Source: Corynespora cassiicola | Lineage: Eukaryota; Ascomycota; Dothideomycetes; Pleosporales; Corynesporascaceae | Direction of reading: 5' to 3' | Length of the DNA stretch: 64,000 nucleotides | NCBI GenBank assembly: GCA_022059125.1 | Contig: JAEUWY010000001.1 | Location: 744,001 to 808,000, forward strand | Shown: positions 1 to 10,296 of the stretch, piece by piece | Layout of the letters: the number at the start of each line of letters is the position of its first letter | Numbering within the stretch: the stretch's first letter is position 1 | The notes under the pieces: generated by a model | The model's database searches: none | What the model was told of the DNA's origin: nothing | The model's input: only the letters and a program-made list of their open reading frames with translations | Program-made: the position numbers and the translations under genes

Positions 1-32
1 GGAAGCGAACAGAGAACTAATTATGGAAGCAG

Positions 33-224
33 GTCATGCTCAGCGAAGATTTCTCTCTCTCGGCGGACAGTGGAGTCGATGCGGCGCAGAGTGGTATCGT
101 GGATCCCGAATCATTTTCGAATGCAAACGCGGCCCTCAGCCTCGATGGATTGGACTTTGCAGAATCTTCTGAGTGGGTGCTAGACGACTTTTGGTTCTTT
201 GGAGATTTGCCGACACTACTATGA
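33..224 (+). CDS. Last exon of a gene entering from the left edge (partial)
   Basis: Seen: a CTAAT branch-like motif at about 16-20 and an AG at 31-32 look like a fungal intron end, after which the frame is open for 63 codons to a stop at 222-224. The encoded tail is acidic and aromatic, with a WVLDDFWFFGDLP stretch close to the C-terminus. Family knowledge: short acidic, aromatic C-terminal tails are common in fungal Zn2Cys6 transcription factors. That identity is only a guess, because the DNA-binding part would lie outside the window. The ATG at 36 is probably internal rather than a start, since an acceptor sits directly before it. Confidence 0.45.
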   Translation, partial: VMLSEDFSLSADSGVDAAQSGIVDPESFSNANAALSLDGLDFAESSEWVLDDFWFFGDLPTLL

Positions 225-1143
225 TGTCCGCCCTAATCATTAAGCCACCCAATGGCAAATTTGGAGAAATTTCTTCGGTAGTTCAACGTCTACGCATACA
301 CACAGTGGATCCCTGGCCGTGCGCCACGCTCTGTTTCCAGAAAAGAGAAGCGGTTTTGCGTACGAGGGCTCGCGGCACCAAGAGGGACAAGTGCGGCTGC
401 GCTGTCAACCTTGGGGGGCATCAAGAGGTCACGCCCTCCAAGAAATGGCTTGCGCGTTCTGTGCAGTGCAGCCGCATGTGCCCAGCCCTACCAGCCCTCC
501 AACAGTCAAACGCAAACCGAAGAGGACTGATGTCTGGTCAAGCTCACTCGCCAGCACATCCCCGGCGGGCCTCACACAGCCTTTCTTGGCGCGCCTTACC
601 CAACTTCTGGAGCGATCGCTAGCGCTGCCGAAATATCCACCCATCGCGCTTCCGCCCTCTACACATCTCCACGGCTCGAGTAGTCCATGTACCGCACTGG
701 ATGCTTGAACACGAGGGCCCCCCAGGTGAAACAACGACCCTGCTTGGCACAGCGCATGCTTCGTTGTATGCCTGCGTAAGTGCGTGGCTTGTTCCTGGCA
801 TGGCAGAAAATTGCCTTGGTCTCCTTGGGCGGCGGCGGTGGTGAAAAGTGGGCGTGGAATGCTTGGAGAGAGCTTGGCTGTCGATGCGCTCGGGCGCTCT
901 ACGGGCAACCCCGCAAGGGGTGATGTCAGGTCTACACTCGCCCCGGCAGGGCTAGCTCGGGAGCTCTGGAAGCTTGGAGCTTGGATCTTGGGCATGGTCT
1001 GGAGATGGGATATAAAGATGGAGCGTGCACGCCTTTGAAAACATCCACCATCACCAGCTCTCCGACTTCCAGTTGACCATCAGTCTCCTTCCCACGCCTA
1101 CCAGCTTTAACATCCAAAGTCTCAGACACTAATCACCGCCAAT
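225..1143. other. Intergenic region and promoter of the GPI-protein gene
   Basis: No reading frame here looks coding: the overlapping ORFs on both strands are arginine/serine-rich and lack recognisable motifs. The right end, including a TATA box, serves the gene starting at 1144. Confidence 0.6.
1011..1017 (+). promoter_or_regulatory. TATA box of the CFEM-like gene
   Basis: TATAAAG lies 127 bp upstream of the ATG at 1144. The intervening sequence is pyrimidine-rich, as in fungal 5' leaders of highly expressed secreted proteins. Confidence 0.5.
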
Positions 1144-1872
1144 ATGCTCGTCAAGACCGTCTTCCTCGCCCTTACCCTCTCCGCCATGGGCCTTGCCCAG
1201 GAGGTCGACAACGGCGACATTCCCCGCCAGTGCAGCGCCGTCTGCGCTCCGGTCGTGACTCTTGCTCGTGACTGCGACCGTCAGAACAGTGAGTAGCATC
1301 GAGCCGTTCATTGCCAATAGCAAGCAGCTGACATGTGTAGACGACAATGACCGTGGCGAGCGCGACTGCATTTGCAACGCCCAGGGCGCCAGCACCCAGA
1401 TCCCAGCCTGCGAGGCCTGCGTTGCCGAGTTTGACACTGACAACGACCCTGATGACAACCCCAGGGACAACGGTACGATTCCCTTTATTCATTAAACGAT
1501 TCAGCTTCCCGTTCACCTATCCGTCTCATTGCTCGCACCCTTCTACGACACCAGACTAACAAAACACCAGACGTCAACGACCTCCTCCGCTCGTGCAACT
1601 TCTCGACCACGTCGTACAACCCCTCGGCCACCCAGCAGGCCTCTGCCTCTGCCTCTGCCTCCGGATCCGGCTCTGCCGCAAACAACAACTCTTCGGCCCG
1701 CCCCACTGCCTCGGGCTCCAACGCTCCCAACTCTTCGCCCACTGGCGGCTCTAACAACAATGCTGCCACCGGTGGCTCCGTGCAGCAGAGCCAGAACGCG
1801 GCGCCTGCACCCACCATGATGGCGGGTGCCGGTGTGCTTGCCGGTGTTGCTGGTCTGGCCGCTTTCTTGTAA
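1144..1872 (+). CDS. Secreted 8-cysteine, CFEM-like GPI-anchored cell-wall protein
   Basis: Three exons, 1144-1288, 1341-1472 and 1571-1872, give 192 residues. Donors are GTGAGT and GTACGA; acceptors are GTGTAG and CACCAG; both junctions are phase 1. Residues 1-19 form a signal peptide. A cysteine domain follows (about residues 28-103) with the order CxxxC, C, CxC, CxxC, C, eight cysteines in all. Then comes a Ser/Ala/Asn/Gly-rich linker and a hydrophobic C-terminal tail after APAPTMM, typical of a GPI signal. The order resembles the CFEM domain, whose members act in haem or iron capture, adhesion or virulence. However, the gap between cysteines 3 and 4 (13 residues) and before the last one (25 residues) is longer than the CFEM consensus, and the sixth and seventh are only two residues apart. 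It could instead belong to a related GPI-anchored serine-rich family. Location at the plasma membrane or wall is inferred. Confidence 0.8.
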
Positions 1873-2485
1873 ATGGACTCGCGTTTGTGTCCGAGTGAGG
1901 GGATTGTGTAATGAACCATTCACGAAATAGAGGGGGCGCTGTTGGGTGCATTGCATTGGGAGGGATGTAATGGATAGTGTTGGAAGAGGAGAAAATTGAC
2001 CAGTAGACGATGAGACGGTTTTTCGACGAAGACTTTTTCTATTCTGATATCTTCCCATATGGGTGGGTGCAGTGGGGAAGGACATTTCTATCACTCCTTT
2101 TGAATACCCGGGTACAAATTATTATTATTATTTTGAATATTCTCTGTCTGTTTGGATGGCGAGCCTGGTTCTGGTGCAGTGACTGCATGGGCATTTCAAA
2201 CCATGTCAACTCTGACTACATGTGCGATACAAAGGCCAATCGACTCCCGCCTTGTTCGCATTGTGCTACAGCCCTGTCCGAGCGCATGAAAGCTGTCATC
2301 TCCAACCCTACTCTTTCCGAGACACGGTACCCTGTCTAATGCAACGCACCCGACCATGTCACGTCGCGCACCCTCAATCAATGACATGACATGACATAGC
2401 CAGCTCTCTGATGCTCCCTGCTAATCGGCTTATCGGTCGGTACTCGGTGCGACGGTGTGTCATCACCTATAGCCCCTGACTGATA

Positions 2486-2510
2486 TGTGCTGTGCTGTGC
2501 TGTGCTGTGC
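2486..2510. repeat. (TGTGC)5 microsatellite
   Basis: Five perfect tandem copies of a TGTGC pentamer, in non-coding DNA. Confidence 0.85.
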
Positions 2511-3007
2511 TGTTGTGTTGCCGTCTCGCATCGAGGCCGGCCACCACCGCGGTCTTCTCTCCGCCCACGCATGCCGCGGAGCAACTCCCCACGCCCCCTT
2601 TCCGCCCATCGCGGGGGGGATGATATGGCAACATGGCGTATACGCGGGAGACGAGCAGACGAGCAGACAAGCAAAAGACACAAGCATAAGGCCCCCTATG
2701 CACCCGCCTCCTCACCCCCACCCTCGAGCTCAAAACGAAGGGGACCTTGACACGAGTAATAACCCTCGCAAACCCCCCTCATATCCCACATGAAACCCAT
2801 GAAGAAGAAGAAAAAAAAATCAGTGTCGCGTGCTCCCCTTCCCCATCCGTACCCTCCCTCCCCTATCGAACTAATCCCCAATCGCCCTACACACTACGCT
2901 TTTCCCAATCCAATCCGCGCCCGTGTCCCTGCACTGCACACACACCTCCACCACCCAATCACAAAAAAACCTCCCCACAACACGCTGTGAATGCCGCCGA
3001 ACCCCCC

Positions 3008-3031
3008 CTCCTCCTCCTCCTCCTCCTCCTC
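3008..3031. repeat. (CTC)8 microsatellite
   Basis: Eight CTC triplets following a C run. The stretch is translated in several spurious ORFs as poly-Ser, poly-Leu or poly-Glu, but no gene is present. Confidence 0.85.
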
Positions 3032-3290
3032 ACCCTTCCAGAATGAAAAAAAAAGGAAGAGACCCCACTGCCCGTCATCAGACCTACAGGGGGAAATGAA
3101 GATGCACCACGTCATTTGCCCCATTGCTCGTTCGCTCGCTCGCGGCCCGGTCGGCCGGCGGCGGGCGTCGGTCGCGTCGGCAGTACCCAGCGCCGTGGCG
3201 TTTTGGCGGTGCCGGGCGACCTGCTCATTGCTCGTTGCTCATGCCAGGGCCTCGTTTCGGGCCGATTGGGGGGGGGGGAGGGAGTGTGGC

Positions 3291-3315
3291 AGGGCAGGGC
3301 AGGGCAGGGCAGGGC
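3291..3315. repeat. (AGGGC)5 microsatellite
   Basis: Five copies of AGGGC, directly downstream of a G10 run at about 3268-3279. The G-tracts could fold into a G-quadruplex; this is inference only. Confidence 0.8.
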
Positions 3316-3568
3316 AAGAGGAGGGGTGGGTGGAGGGCGGAGAGGCGCCGAGATTTTGCTCTCTTTTCTTTCCTGGTCTGGTGCTGGGCGTGCGTGCGTG
3401 GTGGGGAAGAGATGGGAGGGGGGGTTATTTATAGATACAGCACTGCGTTTGTCGGTGATTTTTCGAGGGAGAGATAGAGCTTCAGGATTGCCCATGGACT
3501 TTTTTTTTTCTCCAACAGCCAAAAAGAAAGAAAGAGCTACAGCTACAGCTACGAGCATAGATGGCTAC

Positions 3569-4888
3569 CTAGTGCCCAAACCCGCCCAACTCCCGCCTGG
3601 GAACGACCTTTTCGTGCGCTCCGCGGCCCTCCGGCGCCCCCGCCTCCCATGCCTTCCACGCCCACCGCGCATCCTTCTCCGCGCCGTTGCTCGTCCCGTG
3701 CAGCACGTTCGCCACGTACATCCCAATCGTGGGCAGGAACTTCCAGCTGTGGAAGCTGCCGCCCACGGCGAGGTACAGGTTCGCGAGGTGCGTCGACGGG
3801 TGCCGTGTGATGAGCTGGTCTTGGGTCGGAGTGATGGCGTCCCAGCATAGGCGCCAGTACGCCACGTCTCGGGTCGCAAAGGCAGGGAGCGTCTTTGAGA
3901 TGATTGAGCTGAGCGTTTCGTCCTGCAGTCTTTTGGGGACGACGGTTTGGGGGTGCGGAGGGGGGGCCGAGATTTGATGGCCGGTGGGCGTGGTGATGGT
4001 GTTTTTGAAAGAGCGCGCGTTGGTGAACTTTAGGAGGTGGGAGGAGGCGGGAGGCGGTAGGACTTCGCCTCTGTCACCGTATATGATGACAGGAATGGAC
4101 GAAAGGCGTGAGTATTCTTCGTCTGAGAGTTTGTAATGCGCCACACAGACGCCTGCGGCGGTGAGTTGGCGCTCGACCCTGTCGGCTTCTGCAATGTCTA
4201 GTCGGTCTTCGAGGGGAGACATGAGCGCGCTTGTCCAGGCGCCCGTCGCCAGCAGGATCTTGTTCGCAGTGTACGTATGGCCCCCATACGTTTTAACGCT
4301 TTGGATTCCGTTTTCGCCAGGGACGAGTTCCTTCACGTCACCGACTTCATACTTCACGCCCCGCGCAAGAGCTTCCTTGAGCATTGCAACCACGGCGTTC
4401 CCAGCATCCGCCCACCCAGCTTCAGGATTCCAGTATGCGCTTACAATCTTGGGGTCGTTTTCGAATTCCGTGTCTGCAAGGAGATTGCCCCATTTGCTCT
4501 TCATGTCCGGCACCGATATATCGCTCGTGCCATCGCTCCCTCTATCCCTCAGATTCTTCCGTATCCGCTCCGCAAAGTCATTGCCCTCGTTGGTCAATGC
4601 GACCCATCCGCTCTCATGGAAAAATCGTGTTCCGTGTTCATCCTGCAGAGTCTTGTTTGTTTTCCAAGCTTCTTGAGCCTCGTACGCGAGGTCCATGTAG
4701 AAGCGCGTCGTGTAATCTGACCGCACAATCTTGTTGATGTCTGTAGATGCAGCATGGTGTGGGGGATATGGCGAACGGTCAAGAACTCTGATACTCGGCG
4801 GGGAGGAAAAGGTTTTGGAAAGATGGTAGGCTGTGCTTGTCCCGAATATGCCAGCACCGATGATGAGAATCTCAGAGTGGGTGGACAT
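3569..4888 (-). CDS. FAD-dependent amine oxidase (sarcosine / fructosyl-amine / saccharopine oxidase family)
   Basis: An intronless gene of 439 codons plus stop. The N-terminus has the Rossmann FAD motif IIGAGIFGTS (about residues 8-17), followed by a DAO-family segment with STDINKIVR (about 48-56), which also occurs in fungal fructosyl-amino-acid and saccharopine oxidases. Near the C-terminus, RLCWDAITP places a cysteine where monomeric sarcosine oxidase and fructosyl-amine oxidases bind FAD covalently, followed by the conserved RHP and a GGSFHSWKFLP segment. The family oxidises secondary amines such as N-methyl amino acids or Amadori products, producing H2O2. The substrate cannot be read from sequence. 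No SKL-type peroxisomal signal is present, because the protein ends in GFGH, although many relatives are peroxisomal. The start is the only ATG before the nucleotide-binding motif. Confidence 0.88.
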   Translation of the reverse strand: MSTHSEILIIGAGIFGTSTAYHLSKTFSSPPSIRVLDRSPYPPHHAASTDINKIVRSDYTTRFYMDLAYEAQEAWKTNKTLQDEHGTRFFHESGWVALTNEGNDFAERIRKNLRDRGSDGTSDISVPDMKSKWGNLLADTEFENDPKIVSAYWNPEAGWADAGNAVVAMLKEALARGVKYEVGDVKELVPGENGIQSVKTYGGHTYTANKILLATGAWTSALMSPLEDRLDIAEADRVERQLTAAGVCVAHYKLSDEEYSRLSSIPVIIYGDRGEVLPPPASSHLLKFTNARSFKNTITTPTGHQISAPPPHPQTVVPKRLQDETLSSIISKTLPAFATRDVAYWRLCWDAITPTQDQLITRHPSTHLANLYLAVGGSFHSWKFLPTIGMYVANVLHGTSNGAEKDARWAWKAWEAGAPEGRGAHEKVVPRRELGGFGH

Positions 4889-4948
4889 TATGGGAGGCGT
4901 CTATGTCTGTCCAGCTGTGGTTAGTTGAGCGGATGTCAGTGGCCGATG

Positions 4949-4954
4949 TATATA
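4949..4954 (-). promoter_or_regulatory. TATA box of the FAD oxidase
   Basis: TATATA lies about 60 bp upstream of the minus-strand ATG at 4888. The motif is palindromic, so strand is assigned from the neighbouring gene. Confidence 0.4.
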
Positions 4955-6109
4955 ACGGCAGATGGAACAATTTATTGTCCAAATAACATCATTGGTGATC
5001 ATCGCGACGGGTAAACTCATGCTCCTATGCGCGTGGGCGTTGGCAGTATGAAGTGGGGCTCGTTGCTTTGATAAGATATCAGACGGTGACTAAGCCAAGC
5101 ATCAAGCTGCCTCTACCAATCAATGTCCTTGCCTGGTCAGTGAATATCTTCCCTCGGGTTGTTTCCTTCGCTATCTAGAAAACGGACCTGTAGACGCTTC
5201 GTTCATGAGAATATCGCTCTTATTGTTTTGGAACTCAATGCCTATAATTCTTTTTCGAAAAGGGCGGTGCATTAACATCAAAATCAACGTCGCTCACAAG
5301 GAGTCCTGCGATGCAAACTGTTCAGATTATATCTACAGGATTTTAGGGAGCAAAAATCAAAAGGCAATTCTAATACAATAGTTGAATAACTAACTTGCTT
5401 CACTATAGTCTGTTTGTACGAATTTCCGGATTTGCACGCGGAATCACATTCAAAGTTTAGGAAAGCAGTAGAGCCATGTGTTGCTATCTGACTAGAAGAA
5501 AACTAGAAGAAACTATTAGTGCAATAGCAGAATTTTTGCATTCTGTCTATTATCCCTTGGTTCACGGTCGTTGACACTGCATTGGTCTAATACTAGTTCT
5601 TATGCAACCTATCCGACCAACGGCAGCTCAGATAGTAGAAGGTCTTGTCATAACGCATCATATCAGGGTCATGTGTCCCTGTAGCAAATTTCAAGTCCTT
5701 GGCATTAATTCAAATATTCCCTAAAATCCCTTCGAGACCACTAAAGTTCAAATCCTACTTTCTCATTAATTTCATTTACATCCTAATGCTGCGCGTGCAC
5801 TGATCACAAAAGTCGGCAGTTGCCGTCCTACACAAAGCAGAGGTTGACTGAAGCAAGTACATTATGCCTGAATAGCAGGAACCAGTACGATTCGATATCG
5901 GTTTGTAAAGAGCCATCTCGCGCAGTATGCACAAATTGACGCTTTATATTTGGCGATAGATCTGTACGGTCGGGCCTTCAAACCAGATGTAAGGTCACTG
6001 TTTCACTACATCCTGCACTAATGCGAACAATCCATGTTATACTTATAGCATCATTGCGATTGAGAACTGGTCACTATGAGTCATTTCACGACATAGTAGA
6101 TCTAAATGG

Positions 6110-6117
6110 TATAAATA
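6110..6117 (+). promoter_or_regulatory. TATA box of the SDR gene
   Basis: TATAAATA lies 103 bp upstream of the ATG at 6213. It supports that ATG over the earlier in-frame ATG at 6021, which lies upstream of the TATA box. Confidence 0.5.
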
Positions 6118-6212
6118 ATAGATCGCGGGTAGTCAAGATTGTGCACAATTCAATCGAAGGAGCAGCCACTCTTACCTCGTCACCCCTCTGCCTTTTATCG
6201 CACCAAATCAAC

Positions 6213-7180
6213 ATGCCACGAACAAGGGACGTGGTCCTTGCGGACAAATTCGTAACCAAGACCCACAGCAACCCCACCCCCGCCCTCGACCCGTCCAACA
6301 ACAAATTCACAAAGCCCCTGACCGTTTGCATCGTTGGCGCATCCCGCGGGATCGGTGCCGGTATCGCGCATGCCTACGCTCAAGCCAACGCTTCCAACCT
6401 GATCCTCGTCGCTCGATCATCTTCATCACGTGAGCTCGCAGCGGTGGAGAAGCGCGCACAAGAGCTCGGCCCTTCCGTCAACATCAAAAGCTTATACGCC
6501 GACATCACATCTTCGTCAAGTGTCAAGGAGCTCGCCTCGGCCGTAGAGCAAGAGTTTGGACACTTGGACATTTTGGTGCTCAATTCGGGGTGGTCTGGGC
6601 CCGTCGTTTTGAAAATCGAAGACGGCGACCCTCAGGATTTCCAGGATGTCTTTGATGTAAATGTGCAGGGTACCTATTTGGTAGCTCACTATTTCATCCC
6701 GCTGCTGAGGAAGAGCAATGGCGAGAAGACGTTCTTCGTCGTCAGTTCCTTTGCGACATGCATCAACAGCGGCCATATTGCAAACACGGCGTACTGCGTC
6801 AGCAAATTCGCGCAAGCAAGAATCGTCGAGTTCTTAAGCGAGCAATATGGAAAGGAGGATATATTGACAGTCGCGGTGCACCCGGGTGCTGTGAACACGG
6901 AAATGGCGGATAAGACCACGCCGGACAGTTTCAGACCTTGTAAGTGTTCATCGCAATGTCAAAACCATTTCATGAGCTTACTCTTGGAACAGATTTGACA
7001 GATGATGTTGGCCTTTGCGGTGCCTTTCTGGTCTGGATGAACCAGGAGAAGAGATCATGGATGAATGGAAGATTGGTATCGGCCACCTGGGACGTTGATG
7101 AACTTTTGAGTAAGAGAGAAACTATCGAAGAGAAGGACCTCCTAAAGTTTGGGTTTAGAGTAGAGGAGAACGTGCGATGA
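6213..7180 (+). CDS. Classical short-chain dehydrogenase/reductase
   Basis: Two exons, 6213-6939 and 6993-7180, give 304 residues. The intron has a GTAAGT donor and a GAACAG acceptor, in phase 1. SDR hallmarks are visible: VGASRGIG for NAD(P)H binding (about 38-45), LNSG in the NNAG position, VSS with the catalytic serine, and YCVSK with the catalytic Tyr and Lys, followed by HPGAVNTEM. The 304-residue length is slightly above the usual 250 because of an N-terminal extension of about 35 residues and a C-terminal extension. The family oxidises or reduces alcohols and carbonyls; the substrate is unknown. The reading frame continues upstream to an ATG at 6021, but a TATA box lies between, and 6213 has a better context (CAACATGCC). 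It diverges from the FAD oxidase and is followed head-to-tail by the TENA gene. Confidence 0.87.
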
Positions 7181-7476
7181 TGCTGTGGTCAGGATAAACC
7201 GCAGTCCATGACGTCATGGCATCGCACCCCTCAAGTACGCTGGCGTAGTACTTATTCTTACAGAATTGACAATTATCTAAAGAGCATTTTGTGGCACAAT
7301 ATGTCTCCTCCGGGGACTTTTGCTTACGTTTGTACGTAAATGTCCGCGGAAGCGCGCTCTACTGCGGGGCGCCGAGCAGCTCTACAAATTCTCACATCCA
7401 TCCCCCGCCCAACACCATTTTCATCGCATCTGCCCAAACGCATCACCTCCTATACCAATCAGCTTTACTTCTCAAA
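7181..7476. other. Short intergenic region
   Basis: 3' end of the SDR and 5' region of the TENA gene. It contains a pyrimidine-rich leader (about 7385-7470) and no gene. Confidence 0.5.
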
Positions 7477-8259
7477 ATGGCTACCGAAAAGTCTCTGACG
7501 TCTCATCTGCTGAGCCTCCCGGCAACTCAGGCTCAATTCACACGCGCTACCCAATCGCCGTTCCTCCGCCAAGCAGCATCCGGCTCCGTCCCAAAGCAAA
7601 AGATATCCAACTGGCTCGCAAATGACCGCCTCTACATGCTAGGCTATATCCGCCTATCCGGCGAGCTTCTTCGAATCTTGCAGCTCCCTTCCAAACCCAC
7701 CCCCAGCAAGGACGCCGGTACTGTCGAAGTGAGGCTGTTGGATTGGCTTGTAGACGCACTCGCCAACATCAGGCGCGAAGAACGCTTTTTCATGGACGTC
7801 GCGGAGAGATTTGGGCTCGAGGTCGATATCAGTGAGGCCGGCACCGTGAAGGCGGAAGACAAGATTGAGGGGCTGAAGCGGTTTGAGAAGCTGTTTGGCT
7901 CGTTGACCACCGGGGCTGCACCCAACGACTTTCTGCCTTGGCTGGAAGGCGCGGTTTTGTTTTGGGCTACCGAGAAGGTTTACTTTGAGGCGTGGAGCTG
8001 GGCGAAGAGACAGGCGGCAGAGAAGGGGGGTAGCCCAGAGGATGACCCGGATGGTGGGGCGATGAGGAAGGAATTTATTCCAAACTGGACCAATGATGAG
8101 TTTATCAAGTTTGTGAACACACTGGAGGGTATCGTGAACGATGGAGTTAAGCAGGCAGTAAATGATGACCGAACAAAGTGGGATGAGGTTGTGAGTAGGG
8201 CCGAGCCTGTTTGGAAAGCTTTGTTGGATGCCGAGGAGGCATTTTGGCCGGATCTATGA
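7477..8259 (+). CDS. TENA/THI-4-domain, haem-oxygenase-fold protein without cysteine
   Basis: A single exon of 260 residues. The start is the ATG at 7477 (AAAATGG context); in-frame codons further upstream look like leader sequence. The protein is almost entirely helical, with WLANDRLYMLGY (about 48-59) and the C-terminal EEAFW motif seen in TENA/THI-4 proteins. Known members hydrolyse aminopyrimidine thiamin-breakdown products (thiaminase II) with a catalytic cysteine. This protein contains no cysteine at all, so thiaminase II chemistry of that type is unlikely; fungal relatives of this type are uncharacterised. It lies 296 bp downstream of the SDR on the same strand. A role in thiamin salvage is possible but not shown. 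Confidence 0.83.
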   Translation: MATEKSLTSHLLSLPATQAQFTRATQSPFLRQAASGSVPKQKISNWLANDRLYMLGYIRLSGELLRILQLPSKPTPSKDAGTVEVRLLDWLVDALANIRREERFFMDVAERFGLEVDISEAGTVKAEDKIEGLKRFEKLFGSLTTGAAPNDFLPWLEGAVLFWATEKVYFEAWSWAKRQAAEKGGSPEDDPDGGAMRKEFIPNWTNDEFIKFVNTLEGIVNDGVKQAVNDDRTKWDEVVSRAEPVWKALLDAEEAFWPDL

Positions 8260-8959
8260 TGATCCTTTTGTTTACCTATGAAGGATTAATTTTCATAGTG
8301 CGTTAGGTAGGGCTTCATTCCGTTGGTTCATATTCTGAGGCCTTTAGACGTTTATAAGGATAACATGTCCGTATGGTCATCTTCTACATAGCCGCACGTG
8401 AATTCAGAAAAGTGATATTGATCTATGATGGAGACTCCTGCGAGGTGAATATGCTAAAATAATATGGCTAGAGGTCGGAATCAGCGTCATATGCTAGCTA
8501 AATTGCTTGAACATAGCACTGGAAAGTTGTTAACTTGGGTGTTGAACCATCGACTAAAGCGACTATGTGCCAATTCTCTAAGATTCCAGAATAGAGTTGG
8601 TTTGCTTTCGGTTCAAAATTCTAGAAGGTTTAGAACATAAGTGGATCTGTGGCATATTTTGCCATCCTTAGAGCGGGCGCCGTGTGACCCAAGTCTGTGC
8701 CTCTCATGTAGTTTGATCTAGACAAAGCTGATACCTAACAAGCAATATTTATGGGTCACCAGATGTATACAAATGCTGTTATAAGTTATGTCACTTGTTT
8801 CTGATTATTCCTTTCGAGAAAACCCAGGCTTTTTTTAGGATCCTTGAGCATTTCTCCCTGCCAAAATCAACGCTTGATGTGAGTTGACCCATATTTATGA
8901 CACAAATTATAGCAACTGTAACTAATTGGAATTATGTACAGATTTAACGTACGTCAATT
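8260..8959. other. AT-rich intergenic region
   Basis: 700 bp with stops in every frame. It holds the 3' end of the TENA gene and the promoter of the MYND-SET gene. Nothing else is recognised. Confidence 0.6.
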
Positions 8960-10144
8960 ATGCCAGAAGCTTTAAGTCCAAGGTATCATTGTAGTTATTG
9001 CGCCAGGGAAGGCTCCGGAACAAACTTGCAGCTCTGTGCAAGATGCCGAGCAGAGCGCTATTGCTCGAAGGAGTGCCAAACACACCATTGGAAAGTTCAC
9101 AAGCAAAATTGCAAGGTAAATGATACAGCAGGCCTTTCGGTTTCAAGGATTCAGTCGTCTAGCCACTAACAGCCTTCAAAGGAGAGATTATACGCAATCG
9201 AGCCCATCGAAGGCAAAGGACAAGGAATGATTGCAAAACGCAAGATTCCGAAAGGAACGCGTATCTTATCAGAAACCGCCATATTTCAAATCCACCGCGT
9301 CACAGTGGGTTTGCCTAGCCCCGACGCAGACACGCTCACAGCCCTGGAAAGACTGAGTGATTCACAACGAAGAGCATTCTACGCGCTGTACAATTGCCAT
9401 GGGGGACATATAAGCGTCGTTCAGGGAATAATACTCACAAACAACCTGTCGCTGGGCCCTGGCGCTCCCATGGTCGGTATCTTCCTCGAAGCATCCCGCA
9501 TCAACCACTCCTGCAAATCCAACGCGGAAGGTACATGGAACCATAATCTTAATCAGTTTACAGTCCACGCGAGGAGAGATATCAACGAGGGCGAAGATAT
9601 TTGCATCTCCTATTTTGGCTACTTGGGGGGTTATGCCGCTCGCCAGGAAGTCCTCAGGGTTCACTTGGGATTCCAATGCGGCTGTGATCTGTGTATGCTC
9701 CCGCTACTGGAGCGTCAACGAAGCGACGAACGGCTAAACGAGATTCTTACACTAGACACTCGTTTCAAAAACAGGAGGAATATTACTGAGAGGGCCATCC
9801 CATACCTTCACCAAACGCACAGAGTGCTAGAGCTCTTGCGGGAAGATAATCCTCCTGGAGTATCTGATACCAGAATCTCGCTCATGTACTACGAGGCATT
9901 CCAAATTGCTATTGCAAATAGTGATCAGGCGAGGGCGAAGGTGTTTGCTGAGAGGGCATATGAAGAGCGGCTGATTCTTGAGGGCATTGATGGGTCTGAA
10001 ACCATGATGTTCAAGAGTCTGGTTCAAAACCCGAGTGAGTATCCATTACATGGTATAAGCATGCAGTGGATGCAAGATGTGAGCAGTATTCCCAGGAAAA
10101 AGTCTGAATCGGAATTTGAGGCTTGGTTATGGATGAAGAGTTGA
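8960..10144 (+). CDS. MYND zinc finger plus SET domain protein (SMYD-like)
   Basis: Two exons, 8960-9115 and 9173-10144, give 375 residues with a phase-0 intron of 57 nt. Residues about 10-51 form a MYND finger with the expected Cys/His ligands: CxxC, CARC, YCSKEC, HW, HK and a final C. The SET domain starts at about residue 59 (LYAIEPIEGKGQG). It contains NHSCKSN and GEDICISYFG, the two SET signature motifs that bind AdoMet and form the active-site knot, then a post-SET CGCDLC zinc cluster. The family methylates lysines on histones or other proteins; the target is unknown. The C-terminal third is helical, like the TPR-like tail of SMYD proteins. It converges on the sugar permease, with only 152 bp between the stops. 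Confidence 0.88.
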
Positions 10145-10296
10145 TAACTGCCGATTGATGGACAATCTCTTGAAAGAACAGAATTACGGAGTATACATTC
10201 TTGTCTAGTTCGATAACTCTTAGATTACTCCGAAACTTGATGCAGGTGTATTTATATAGACATGTATCAATTTTATTATCCGTTCCCATGCACATC

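Larger units (their letters stand above)
1873..3568. other. Intergenic region rich in simple repeats
   Basis: About 1.7 kb between a plus-strand and a minus-strand gene, so it holds both 3' ends. It is C-rich on the plus strand from about 2500 to 3000 and G-rich from 3120 to 3450, with several microsatellites listed separately. None of the overlapping ORFs has a motif or a sensible composition. I see no gene. Confidence 0.6.
4889..6212. other. AT-rich divergent intergenic region
   Basis: Contains the promoters of the FAD oxidase (minus) and the SDR (plus). The core from about 5200 to 6000 is AT-rich with many stops in all frames. I see no gene, RNA or repeat unit in it. Confidence 0.6.
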
